Shown one piece after another: positions 55,501 through 64,000 of a DNA stretch of 64,000 nucleotides. The notes beneath the pieces were generated by a model, which saw nothing but the letters and a program-made list of their open reading frames with translations, was not told where the DNA came from and did no database searches. Position 1 is the first letter of the stretch, and each line of letters begins with the position of its first letter. Source of the DNA: Clostridium sp. C2-6-12. Lineage in GTDB: Bacteria > Bacillota > Clostridia > Clostridiales > Clostridiaceae. Location of the stretch: positions 1 to 64,000 of the forward strand of contig NZ_JAABNP010000029.1 of assembly GCF_009928485.1 (NCBI RefSeq). The letters run 5' to 3'. The position numbers and the translations under genes were made by a program.

Positions 55501-56553
55501 ATGCCAAACAAGAAAATAACAGTTCAAGATATTGCTGATGAATTAGGCATTTCAAGAAATACTGTTTCCAAAGCCTTAAATAATACAGGTTCTCTAGCAG
55601 AGGCTACAAAATCTAAGATTATTCAAAAAGCAATAGAAATGGGTTACAAGCAATTTGCTTACATAAACAATACACCATCAATTTCCTCAAACATACCTTT
55701 AAATAAAGAGATAGCACTATTTACACGCAGTATGCCAAATAGTTCCCATTTTGGATCACACCTTTTATCAGGTTTTGAAGAAAAAATTAGTAATCAGGGG
55801 TATAGACTGTCTATGTACGTTATTCGTGATAATGAATTGAATTCCTTAAACCTACCATTTAACTTCAAACCAGAATCTGTTGATGCTATAATATGCATAG
55901 AGTTGTTTGATAAAAAATATAGTGATCTCATATGTGAATTAGACATCCCAACATTATTTGTTGATTCACCTAGCAACCATAACATTTCACCCGTGAATTC
56001 CGACATTCTATTGATGGAAAACTATCACAGTATTTATAATATTACAAAAACTTTAATTAATAACAATAAAACTAACATTGGTTTTGTTGGAGATATTTTT
56101 CATTGCGAAAGCTTTTATGAGCGTTGGAAAGGATATTGTTCTGCTTTATTAGATTCTAACATTTCCCTTGATACTAATAATTGTATTCTCGAAAAGGACA
56201 AAGAACCTTATGGTGATCCTGAATGGCTTGGAAATAAAATAATTGAAATCTCAGTTCTTCCTGATGCTTTTATATGTGCAAATGATTTTATTGCAATTGA
56301 TGTTATACGTGCTTTAAAGCATAAAAATATTTCTGTACCTGAAAACATTTTAATATGCGGTTTTGATGATTCAATGGAATCAAAAATAATCGAACCTCAT
56401 CTTACTACTGTTAGTATTCCAAGCTATGAAATGGGTGATATTGCCGCAAATTTATTACTTTCAAGAATAGATAATCCTGCTATTCCTTTTAGAACAATAC
56501 ATGTACGAACTTCACCTAAATTCCGAGAATCCACTGGAGATATAATACAATAA
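55501..56553 (+). CDS. LacI-family regulator of the fructoside locus
   Basis: 350 residues from ATG 55501 (AAGGGAG upstream; an earlier in-frame start at 55465 lacks one). The LacI HTH is KITVQDIADELGISRNTVSK (residues 4-23) and the periplasmic-binding-like effector domain follows, with CGFDDSMESKIIEPHLTTVS near the C-terminus. It diverges from the ABC-GH32 operon and probably represses it until a fructoside or phosphate binds. The repeated motif TTTACATTTG in the shared gap is the likely operator. Confidence 0.92.
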   Translation: MPNKKITVQDIADELGISRNTVSKALNNTGSLAEATKSKIIQKAIEMGYKQFAYINNTPSISSNIPLNKEIALFTRSMPNSSHFGSHLLSGFEEKISNQGYRLSMYVIRDNELNSLNLPFNFKPESVDAIICIELFDKKYSDLICELDIPTLFVDSPSNHNISPVNSDILLMENYHSIYNITKTLINNNKTNIGFVGDIFHCESFYERWKGYCSALLDSNISLDTNNCILEKDKEPYGDPEWLGNKIIEISVLPDAFICANDFIAIDVIRALKHKNISVPENILICGFDDSMESKIIEPHLTTVSIPSYEMGDIAANLLLSRIDNPAIPFRTIHVRTSPKFRESTGDIIQ

Positions 56554-56583
56554 AACCCCTGTTATTAAACAGAGGTTTTTTTA
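56552..56583 (+). terminator. terminator of the LacI-type gene
   Basis: AAAACCCCTGTT (from 56552) pairs with AACAGAGGTTTT, one mismatch, and a T run follows. It overlaps the stop codon. Confidence 0.75.
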
Positions 56584-56681
56584 TATCATTATATATAATA
56601 TTAAATAATATGATGTTTTAAAATAATTTTAAACATACCTCATTTAATACAATAAAACCTATATCTTAAATTTCAAAGTAA

Positions 56682-56706
56682 AAAGATAAATGCTTTGCTT
56701 ATCTTT
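56682..56706 (-). terminator. possible terminator of the aldo/keto reductase gene
   Basis: AAAGATAA (56682-56689) pairs with TTATCTTT (56699-56706) and TTACTTTG follows on the minus strand, about 77 bases after the stop codon. Confidence 0.45.
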
Positions 56707-56782
56707 ATATGGGTATTTTAAGAACTATTTTATATATTTTGATAAAATTAGTTAAAATAAATCCTTTTTAATTTCTAACTTA

Positions 56783-57793
56783 TTAGTTTAAAAAAGTCTT
56801 ATAGTCCTCATAATTTCTCTTTAAAAGGTTTGGAGTATCTAATCCATAAGGACAATGAGCTTTGCACTTTCCACACTCTATACAGTCTTCAATCTTTTTC
56901 ATCTTAGCCTGTCCTTCTTCTGAAAGGTGTCCTTCTGATGGAGAACGTCTAAGCAAAAGAGACATTCTTGCACAATTGTTTATTTCTATTCCTGCTGGAC
57001 ATGGCATGCAATATCCACAGCCACGACAGAATTCACCTGAAAGTTCATTTCTTTCACCCTCAATATAGTCCTTAATTTCCTCAGTCATCACTGGTGGATT
57101 TTCTATGTAAGAAATAAATTCATCAAGTTCCTTTTCTCTTTGAACTCCCCAAATAGGTAAAGTATTATCAAACTGAGCAAGGTATGAATAAGCCACTTCA
57201 CTTCTTGTAATAAGCCCTCCAGCTAAAGCTTTCATACAAATATAACCTATATTTTTTTCTTTACATAAGTTTACTAAATCCTCTTCCTTCTTGTGAGCAA
57301 GATAACTAAATGGGTATTGCAATGTATCGTAGAGTCCTGATTCCACAGCTTCAATTGCCACTGGAAGTCTATGATTTGTAATTCCTATAAATCTAATTTT
57401 CCCTTGCTTTTTTGCTTCTAACATAGCTTCATAGAGACCTGTTCCATCATTTGGTTTAGGACAAAAGCTTGGATTATGGAATTGATAAATATCAATATAA
57501 TCTGTCTTAAGCATAGTAAGACTTTTTTCTAAATCACTCCAAAAACCTTCAACAGTTGTTGATGGAGTTTTGGTTGCTATAATTATTTTTTCTCTAACCT
57601 CACTTAAAGCAAGGCCTAATTTTTCCTCACTATCAGTATAACTTCTTGCTGTATCAAAAAAATCAATTCCGTTATCATATGCTTTTCTAAGCAGCTTAAC
57701 TGCTTCCTCACTAGAAACACGCTGAACTGGAAGAGCTCCAAATCCATTTCTATTTACTGTAATGCCTGTTCTACCTAAAGTAACCTTTACCAT
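56783..57793 (-). CDS. aldo/keto reductase fused to a bacterial ferredoxin domain
   Basis: 336 residues from ATG 57793 (AAAGGCG upstream; frame open to 57847). The AKR barrel spans about 1-260 (FGALPVQRVSSEEAVKLLRK, catalytic region DFFDTARSYTDSEEKLG, and HNPSFCPKPN). The C-terminus has two 4Fe-4S cysteine sets, FCRGCGYCMPCPAGIEINNC and CIECGKCKAHCPYGLD. Such fusions are common in anaerobes and take electrons from ferredoxin-type carriers rather than only NADPH. Substrate unknown; monocistronic. Confidence 0.92.
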   Translation of the reverse strand: MVKVTLGRTGITVNRNGFGALPVQRVSSEEAVKLLRKAYDNGIDFFDTARSYTDSEEKLGLALSEVREKIIIATKTPSTTVEGFWSDLEKSLTMLKTDYIDIYQFHNPSFCPKPNDGTGLYEAMLEAKKQGKIRFIGITNHRLPVAIEAVESGLYDTLQYPFSYLAHKKEEDLVNLCKEKNIGYICMKALAGGLITRSEVAYSYLAQFDNTLPIWGVQREKELDEFISYIENPPVMTEEIKDYIEGERNELSGEFCRGCGYCMPCPAGIEINNCARMSLLLRRSPSEGHLSEEGQAKMKKIEDCIECGKCKAHCPYGLDTPNLLKRNYEDYKTFLN

Positions 57794-57962
57794 ATTTACA
57801 TCGCCTTTCTTGCACAAAATTCTATTTTTAACTTTTGTAACATTCACTATCTGATTGTTACTTTTAAGACCACCACTTTTTATTATACATATTTCTTAAT
57901 TAATTTCCATTATAGAAAAATCCTTAATATTTAACATCCTTGATTCTTAACTCTTAACAGAC

Positions 57963-60104
57963 TTAATTATTTAAAAACTCCAAATCACTAAATGCTTTTA
58001 TAAATTCTTTGATTCCATAATTCTCAAATTCAACTTCAAGCATCATATCATCTTCTCTTAAAACTTTTCCCTTTCCATACTTCTTGTGGCTGACTTGCTT
58101 TATTGTTGTTTCGTTTATCTCTCTAATATCTTTTGCTTTTTCTTGTTGGCTTACTTGTTCAATATTATCATTTTTCTCTTCTCCTGGTATTGCTTCAGAA
58201 ACTGTTTTTTCTAAATCGTCATATTCCTTATTACTTTCATTCCTCGCCTCTTGAATTTGCTTTTTTAAATACTGTAAACTAACAGTTTCTCTTTGACTCT
58301 TATCACTTTCAATTAGTTTTTGAGGAATCATATTAATATATCTGCTTTCTCCTGACGCTGCTCTTTGGTAATCTGGATTTGTATAATAAGAAAGCTCCAA
58401 ATAATCTTTTGCTCTTGTAATTCCCACAAAAAATAACCTTTGTTCTTCTTCTTCCTCCATATCTCTAGTATGCAACGGAATTAAACCATAATTAACTCCT
58501 ATAATAAATACATGAGAAAATTCTAAGCCTTTTGATGCATGTAAGGTCATTAATTTAACAGAATCTGTATCATTATTTATGTCTTTTTTCAAAATATTCA
58601 TACCATATAAAGCTGAGGAGTTTATAAATTCTCTAATTCCATCTTCAAAAGGCTTTTGCTTTTCTTTTACATATTCTATTATAATATTCAGCAAAGTAAA
58701 AATAGCCTCTTTATCCTCTATGTAATTAGCTGAAGTCGGTCTTATATATTTATCAAATTCAAAATAATCATATATATCTTCTGGTTTACTTATATGAGAA
58801 GCTTTATGAAGAAACTCATACATTTTTTCAAGTAGCTCTGATTTTATTGTATTTTGTTCTTTCACTATCTTTTTAGCTGCTTTTTCTGTCATTCTTTCCC
58901 CATAATTCTTATTACTAAGGACATATGTTGCAGATGAAAAATCATCTTTATTTACACAAACACGAAATAGTTTAATCATCCAGTTTAGAACTTGAATATC
59001 ACCTATGTTTTTCTTTAAGGATACTTCATATGGAAGCTGATTTTTCAAAAATACATCTTCTAAAACTTGTGCTTGTTCCTGCAGTCTATAAAAAATTGCA
59101 ATTTCCTTATATGGTACTCCTGAATTATGCATTTCTTTAATTTTATCTACTAAATAACAAGCTTCATTAAATGGATTGTAATGATTTTTTACTATAATCT
59201 TATTTCCATTTTCACGTGCTCCAACTAAACTCTCTCCATTTTGCTGGAACGATTTTGCTGCCTCTAAAATAAAACTGCTGGAACGATAATTTATTGGAAG
59301 AGACAATTCCTTAGCATTATATTTATGTTTTAAGGCATATACAACATTTAGAGAACTTCCACGCCAAGTATAAATAACCTGATTAGGATCACCTACTGCA
59401 AATAATTTAGTATTAGCACTTTTCAACTTATCAATAAAATTAAGTTGAAGTTTATCGCTATCCTGTACCTCATCTATAATAATCCATTTTGGTTTAATTT
59501 TTTGTTCATTTAATAAAATTTTAGCATTTACCAATATATCCAAAAAAGACATTTTGTTTTGCTTTATTTTTTCTTTTCGTAAAAGTTCAACCAGTTTAAA
59601 TATATCATCCTCATAAGGAGAAACCTTTTCTTCTTCTTTCTCAATTGCCATTGCCTGTTCAAGCCTCTTCTTTAAGCGGTTTTTATATTTTATTTTCAGC
59701 TTTTCCTCTTGTATTATTTCCAGGGCAATATTTAATTCTTCCTCAGGTTCTATTACTAAGAAATCTTTGTTATATCCTATTTTTTCAACAGGCAATACAT
59801 TTTTTAAGAAATGGAGCGCAACACTATGAAAGGTTCCAAAACCCTCTAGTTCTTCTAACTTTATATCACTATCAGAAGCTAATAATCTTTCTTTGATTTC
59901 ATTGGCTGCCTTATTAGTAAAGGTAAGCACAATCATATCTTTATAACTTATATTTTTTGCATAATGAAGATATAAAATCTTTGAAATTAAAACTGTTGTT
60001 TTTCCACTTCCAACATTTGCATTAACAATGCAAGCTTTACTTTCATCTAATACTGCTTCCTTTTGATATTCATTTAATCTCTCTAACTCTTTTTCATAAT
60101 CCAT
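57963..60104 (-). CDS. UvrD/PcrA-type 3'-5' DNA helicase
   Basis: 713 residues of superfamily 1. Walker A is NANVGSGKTTVL (V replaces the usual A/G), then WIIIDEVQDSDKLQLNF (motif II), GDPNQVIYTWRGSS (motif III), LMTLHASKGLEFSHVFI (motif V) and FVGITRAKDYLELS (motif VI). The C-terminus (KKYGKGKVLREDD) resembles the Tudor-like end of PcrA. It follows the MrfA-like gene after nine bases, so the two helicases are made together, which suggests a DNA repair unit. Confidence 0.92.
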   Translation of the reverse strand: MDYEKELERLNEYQKEAVLDESKACIVNANVGSGKTTVLISKILYLHYAKNISYKDMIVLTFTNKAANEIKERLLASDSDIKLEELEGFGTFHSVALHFLKNVLPVEKIGYNKDFLVIEPEEELNIALEIIQEEKLKIKYKNRLKKRLEQAMAIEKEEEKVSPYEDDIFKLVELLRKEKIKQNKMSFLDILVNAKILLNEQKIKPKWIIIDEVQDSDKLQLNFIDKLKSANTKLFAVGDPNQVIYTWRGSSLNVVYALKHKYNAKELSLPINYRSSSFILEAAKSFQQNGESLVGARENGNKIIVKNHYNPFNEACYLVDKIKEMHNSGVPYKEIAIFYRLQEQAQVLEDVFLKNQLPYEVSLKKNIGDIQVLNWMIKLFRVCVNKDDFSSATYVLSNKNYGERMTEKAAKKIVKEQNTIKSELLEKMYEFLHKASHISKPEDIYDYFEFDKYIRPTSANYIEDKEAIFTLLNIIIEYVKEKQKPFEDGIREFINSSALYGMNILKKDINNDTDSVKLMTLHASKGLEFSHVFIIGVNYGLIPLHTRDMEEEEEQRLFFVGITRAKDYLELSYYTNPDYQRAASGESRYINMIPQKLIESDKSQRETVSLQYLKKQIQEARNESNKEYDDLEKTVSEAIPGEEKNDNIEQVSQQEKAKDIREINETTIKQVSHKKYGKGKVLREDDMMLEVEFENYGIKEFIKAFSDLEFLNN

Positions 60105-60113
60105 GGAAGCCTC

Positions 60114-62777
60114 CTAATCCACAAGATCTTTATATCTTCTTTGTAATTTATTTTTTGTATTACTGCTTTCATCCTTTATATCTTCAACTCTTATATTTAA
60201 TTGAACTCCAATTGGTGCATCTGTATGAAAAGAAATAATGTTCAATATACTTTTTTTATTACTTTCCTCCATTACCCATTCTTTATAGAATACATTATTT
60301 AAAACTAAGGTCAAAGTACGATTTTCTATTTCTACCTTTGGAATTGTGCTTAAAAATCTTGCAAAAGTATCTCCATTATCTTTCAGATATTCACAAAATT
60401 CCTGCCACTTATCTTGTAATTCCTCAAATTTAAATAACTTTTTAATAAAAGTTGCTGGTGCATATTCAGCTAACTTAATGCCTTTAGGTGCTTCTATTTC
60501 TTCTAACAAATTTTTTAGCCCCCATAAAACCATAGTTTTATCCAATTGGTAATCTCCTATACATGCAGCACAGCCATTATCACATTGACAGCCACTTACC
60601 AGCTTAATAGCAGCTTCAATTATATTTTCTATTAAATCAAATACTTTTTCCGAATACCCTAAGCCTCCTACATATTTATCATAAACAAACATATAGACTT
60701 CATCATTGTAATTTTGCCCTAGCTGTAAGGCATTGTTAGACATTACAACACCAATATCCTCCTGCTCTGACATTGTTGTCATCATAGCTGAATTTTTAAT
60801 TGCATAGCAAACTCCCTCAAAATGATTATTTCTAATAATCATTCCATTTTGACTTTCTTGAAGGAGCTTCCTATATACTGTAACAACATTATCAGGAATT
60901 CTTATCCATGTGCTTTCTGTATCATAATCCTTTGATAATGGATTTTCTAGCTGTTCAAAGCCTAAATTTTGATGATTATGAAATTGAAGTTTTTTGTACA
61001 TATAAACTATTTCATCAACATTTACATCTCCAAATTTGACTTTGGTACGTTTGTATTCCATATCCTTGCTGCCTTGAATAATCCTAATGTTTGTAGTACC
61101 ACCTGGCATGGTATAGTAGTTTCCATTAAAAGGAATAGCATATGCAGTCCTGCTTTCCAAGTCAAGCTTTACAACCTGATACTGAACACCATCATGCATG
61201 TATATTGCTCCATTATGAATTTCACGGAAAGCCTGCATTTCATCCATTTCAGTTATTTCTTTATTATTTTCTTTATTAATCAGCTTATATCTTAATTTAT
61301 CAATATTTCTTAAGCTGAAATCTCCTGCTGGAAAAGAATTACCACACCATGCAAACTTTCCACTTTGATTAGTCAATTCACTGGCTCTTATTAAAACAGG
61401 AATTGTTTCACCTAAATCAGGAAAAATTGTAATATCATCTAAAGTCAGTGGTATTTCAGCAGCTGCAGCACGTATATGAGCCAGTTCTATTAATAAATTA
61501 TTCTTATCTATAACTGCATTTTCACTTCCACCTTCAAAAAGCCAGTCTGGATTAATTGCTATGTACTGATCAAAAGGCAGATTATCAAAAATCAAATAAT
61601 TAGTGCTTTCCATTCCGCTTCTTCCTGCTCTTCCAGTCTGCTGCCAAAAGGAGGCTCTCGTTCCTGGATATCCAACAATTACAGTGGTATCAATTTTCCC
61701 AATATCTATTCCAAGTTCCAAGGCATTTGTAGATACCAGTCCTCGTAAAACTCCAGTAATCATTTTATTTTCAATTTCTTTACGTTCAAGAGGTGTATAC
61801 CCCCCCCTGTATCCAGATATCTTATCTTTTAAAGATGCTCCAAAAAACACTTCTGTTTCTAATTTATCTCTTGCTTCCTTTAAGATAACTTCAACATTTC
61901 TTCTTGATTTGGCAAAAGCAATAAAACTATTATCATTTTCCACTAAATCAGGGATTAACTCAGCAGCAACCGAATTTGACTGCACCTGTCCATAATATTT
62001 TTTATCATGACCCATAATCTTTGGTGGTTGAAGAAGCTTATAATTTTTCTTTGGAGCTGGAGATCCATCTTTATAAACCTCCATGAATTTCTGTCCGCAA
62101 ATTTCTTCTGCCAGTTCAACTGGATTTGCTATAGTTGCAGAACTGCATAAATATTGCACAGAAGAATTGTAATATCTACAAACTCTTCCAAGCCTTCTAA
62201 AAACATTTGCTAAATGTGAACCAAAGGCTCCCCTATAAGTATGAAGTTCATCAATTACTACATATTTTAAATTAGAAAAGATAAAATCAAAGCCAAACTT
62301 ACTGTGATTAGGTAAAAAAGCTGCATTTATCATTTCTGGGTTAGTCAAAATAATATTAGCATTTTTTCTAATTCTACTTCTTTCATTTACAGGAGTATCC
62401 CCATCATAAACTCCTGCTGAAATCCTGTTATCTCCAAAGTATTCTAAATATGGCTGAATAGCTCTATATTGATCACTTGCAAGCGCTTTTGTAGGATAAA
62501 TAAAAATTGCCCTAGCTAAAGGGTTAGATAAAATTTCTTGAATAACTGGCAGCAAAAAACTTAGAGTTTTTCCACTGGCTGTTGATGTAGTTATCACAAC
62601 ATTATTGCCATCAGTGGCTTTTTCAAACATTTCAGCTTGATGACAATATAATTTATCAATACCTTTTTCAAAAAGATATCTACATAATTCCTCTGATAAA
62701 TTGTCAGGATAATCTACATAAATTCCTTCTCTTTTGGGAATTGTTTTATTGTATATGATTAATTCATTTATATTCAT
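60114..62777 (-). CDS. DEAD/DEAH helicase with DUF1998 (MrfA-like)
   Basis: 887 residues from ATG 62777 (AAAAAAGGAGC upstream; a longer frame to 62843 lacks one). Motif I TTSTASGKTLSF, motif II VVIDELHTYRGAF, motif VI GRAGRSGMES, and a C-terminal DUF1998 with a CQCDNGCAAC cysteine cluster that in this family can hold zinc. B. subtilis MrfA (YprA) acts with MrfB in mitomycin repair, but no MrfB gene lies here. Probably a 3'-5' helicase that unwinds damaged DNA. It leads a two-gene unit with the UvrD-like helicase. Confidence 0.88.
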   Translation of the reverse strand: MNINELIIYNKTIPKREGIYVDYPDNLSEELCRYLFEKGIDKLYCHQAEMFEKATDGNNVVITTSTASGKTLSFLLPVIQEILSNPLARAIFIYPTKALASDQYRAIQPYLEYFGDNRISAGVYDGDTPVNERSRIRKNANIILTNPEMINAAFLPNHSKFGFDFIFSNLKYVVIDELHTYRGAFGSHLANVFRRLGRVCRYYNSSVQYLCSSATIANPVELAEEICGQKFMEVYKDGSPAPKKNYKLLQPPKIMGHDKKYYGQVQSNSVAAELIPDLVENDNSFIAFAKSRRNVEVILKEARDKLETEVFFGASLKDKISGYRGGYTPLERKEIENKMITGVLRGLVSTNALELGIDIGKIDTTVIVGYPGTRASFWQQTGRAGRSGMESTNYLIFDNLPFDQYIAINPDWLFEGGSENAVIDKNNLLIELAHIRAAAAEIPLTLDDITIFPDLGETIPVLIRASELTNQSGKFAWCGNSFPAGDFSLRNIDKLRYKLINKENNKEITEMDEMQAFREIHNGAIYMHDGVQYQVVKLDLESRTAYAIPFNGNYYTMPGGTTNIRIIQGSKDMEYKRTKVKFGDVNVDEIVYMYKKLQFHNHQNLGFEQLENPLSKDYDTESTWIRIPDNVVTVYRKLLQESQNGMIIRNNHFEGVCYAIKNSAMMTTMSEQEDIGVVMSNNALQLGQNYNDEVYMFVYDKYVGGLGYSEKVFDLIENIIEAAIKLVSGCQCDNGCAACIGDYQLDKTMVLWGLKNLLEEIEAPKGIKLAEYAPATFIKKLFKFEELQDKWQEFCEYLKDNGDTFARFLSTIPKVEIENRTLTLVLNNVFYKEWVMEESNKKSILNIISFHTDAPIGVQLNIRVEDIKDESSNTKNKLQRRYKDLVD

Positions 62778-63116
62778 TAATATTGCTCCTTTTTTCATAA
62801 AGCTCAATGATAAGTAATAGCCTAATATATTTGTCTTTTTCATATGAATAATTTTATTTATAATTATATATCAAAGGCTGAATAATTACATCAAAAGTGC
62901 ATTAAAATTCATATAAACAAGAATAACACTACAATCCCATGATATAATATATATAAGCTTTAACTATAAGGGTATAAGTCTGCGATTAAAATTTTGATAT
63001 AAAGAATACAAATGAGGGTATGGAAACGTTAGCTAAGAAAATGGAAAAAGGTTATTTTAAAGTGTTGTTCTTATTAACTTTAATAAACTCAAAATAATGC
63101 GTGATTAACAAAGAGA

Positions 63117-63160
63117 GTTAAGGATTAAAATCTATAAATTTTAACCTTAACCCTTTTTTT
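63117..63160. terminator. bidirectional hairpin in the gap before the MerR gene
   Basis: GTTAAGGATTAAAAT (63117-63131) pairs with ATTTTAACCTTAAC (63138-63151) with one bulge, then CCTTTTTTT on the plus strand. The gap 62778-63245 also holds a 25-codon plus-strand frame at 63020-63097 that I do not support as a gene, and nothing else I can identify. Confidence 0.6.
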
Positions 63161-63245
63161 CTTTTCACTTCTTCTCTTAACTTTTCTATATACATTTGCC
63201 TTATAAAATTAGTAAATAATACTGTTTCATTTTCACGCACTTTCA

Positions 63246-63626
63246 TTAATCAAATTTCATTAATTGCTCTTTTTTTTCAATTATTCCGTTCTCATACATT
63301 TCTATTTTATAATCCAACCGCTCTAAGGTTTTTTTCATATCTTCCATCTTTTGTACTAATATAGCACGCTGCTCTTTCAAAAGCTGTTTTCTTGCATCAA
63401 TTGTTTCATATCCTCTTTGAAACAAAGCTACATACTCAATTAAAACTTCAATAGGAAGACCTGCTGCCCTCATACATTTAATAAATTCTATCCACCTGCA
63501 GTCTTCTTCATTATAGTCTCTAATTCCACTTTTACGGTTAACGGCCGGAATTAATCCTATTCGTTCATAATAACGGAGTGTATCTTGTGAAAGCTCATAT
63601 ATTTTACTTACTTCAGCAATAGTCAT
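63246..63626 (-). CDS. MerR-family regulator (AdhR-like)
   Basis: 126 residues: MerR winged helix (about 1-68, TIAEVSKIYELSQDTLRYYE) followed by the dimerising coiled coil (about 75-115, QLLKEQRAILVQKMEDMKKT). The length and absence of metal cysteines match aldehyde- or stress-responsive MerR proteins such as AdhR. GGAGGTAAAATATG is a perfect start. Its target is unknown; the next gene upstream is a metallo-beta-lactamase-fold protein on the same strand. Confidence 0.88.
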   Translation of the reverse strand: MTIAEVSKIYELSQDTLRYYERIGLIPAVNRKSGIRDYNEEDCRWIEFIKCMRAAGLPIEVLIEYVALFQRGYETIDARKQLLKEQRAILVQKMEDMKKTLERLDYKIEMYENGIIEKKEQLMKFD

Positions 63627-63726
63627 ATATTTTACCTCCTTTTTTCACATTATAACATCTAGACTTCACTCAAGGTCAATAAATTATTTTCATATATAGA
63701 TTAAATCTACATTATATTTATACTCC

Positions 63727-64000
63727 CTAAGTTTCATGATTCATATTAACATCAGCAAACTCTCCATCAATGCTTTGCCACCATGCGGATACTTGTTCCT
63801 TTAAATTAGAATCAAACAAAATAGTTTCTCCAATTTCAGATGTAATAAGATTCGTTCCTGTTTTATTAGCTTCTTTTATTGCTCGCTCTATTGGTTCTCT
63901 CCAATCATGATTAGCCAGTCTAAAACCTCCCCAATGCATTAACATCATGTTTTCCCCTTTAAGGTCTAAATTGGCTTGAACAGATTGCTCAGGTATCATA
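63727..64000 (-). CDS. metallo-beta-lactamase-fold hydrolase, 3' part only
   Basis: The last 90 or so residues of a gene that enters from the right edge. The segment MLMHWGGFRLANHDWREPIE, with its His-Trp-Gly and final catalytic His region, is typical of UlaG/NAPE-PLD-like MBL proteins that act on lactones, phosphoesters or lipids. The N-terminal HxHxDH metal sites lie outside the window. It precedes the MerR gene on the same strand by about 100 bases. Confidence 0.8.
   Translation of the reverse strand, partial: MIPEQSVQANLDLKGENMMLMHWGGFRLANHDWREPIERAIKEANKTGTNLITSEIGETILFDSNLKEQVSAWWQSIDGEFADVNMNHET

Noticed and set aside
63020-63097. Plus-strand frame of 25 codons in the gap upstream of the MerR gene
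   Set aside because: Too short, GAGGGT touches the start codon, and no family is recognisable.

Overview
The window is AT-rich, low-GC Gram-positive DNA and most likely comes from the chromosome of a Clostridium sensu stricto species, possibly the C. beijerinckii-like solventogenic group. The pointers are the strong AGGAGG-type ribosome binding sites, a CotF-type spore coat protein, a Spo0E-like phosphatase, many chemoreceptors, the AhbA/AhbB/NirJ heme enzymes, clostridial sugar uptake genes and very short A+T-rich intergenic hairpin terminators. The species cannot be fixed from the sequence alone. No rRNA, tRNA, CRISPR array, intact transposase or phage module was seen.

Layout. 1-5.4 kb: a MerR stub, an AraC-EamA exporter-DUF2000 operon, a chemoreceptor and a Crp/Fnr-type regulator. 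5.5-7.1 kb: a membrane diguanylate cyclase. 7.4-12.5 kb: a four-gene resistance-type module (response regulator, intramembrane-sensing kinase, ABC ATPase, duplicated FtsX permease) whose base composition is visibly richer in G+C than its surroundings. It and the cyclase sit between two imperfect copies of one promoter sequence, as if they had been inserted between the Crp-type regulator and its YczE-HAD target operon. 12.7-19.9 kb: YczE and a frameshifted HAD phosphatase, a GNAT, a WYL regulator with an alpha/alpha-toroid protein, a cupin, a flavodoxin, a second Crp/Fnr regulator and a DUF3267 membrane metalloprotease-like protein. Between the flavodoxin and the regulator lies an array of small hairpins whose stems covary.

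20-37 kb: a previously unlisted Spo0E-like small gene, two chemoreceptors, two SAM methyltransferases (one fused to an XRE DNA-binding domain), a secreted GH30 xylanase with a strong leader hairpin, CotF, a tiny kinase-like protein, a PLD-superfamily protein, and a signalling operon (hybrid kinase with Hpt, then REC-GGDEF-HD-GYP). 37-43 kb: nitroreductase; an operon of NirJ1, NirJ2, AhbA and AhbB for late siroheme-to-heme conversion; type 1 IPP isomerase; an APH-type kinase. 43-46.7 kb: orphan PTS IIB, MFS exporter, HxlR regulator with a divergent flavin reductase. 46.8-56.6 kb: a chemoreceptor and a fructoside utilisation locus (LplB/LplC/lipoprotein ABC importer, GH32, fructokinase) controlled by a divergent LacI regulator. 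56.8-64 kb: a ferredoxin-fused aldo/keto reductase, a UvrD-like and an MrfA-like helicase in one operon, a MerR regulator and the 3' end of a metallo-beta-lactamase-fold gene.

Common themes are environmental sensing (four chemoreceptors, two c-di-GMP proteins, two two-component systems, many one-component regulators) and carbohydrate use. The points I would check first are the covarying hairpin array at about 18.06-18.27 kb, the repeat-flanked ABC module at 5.4-12.7 kb, the 42-base palindrome over a Crp/Fnr promoter at 19.02-19.06 kb, the one-base frameshift in the HAD gene at 13.44 kb and the two-copy hairpin element at 17.9 and 37.0 kb.
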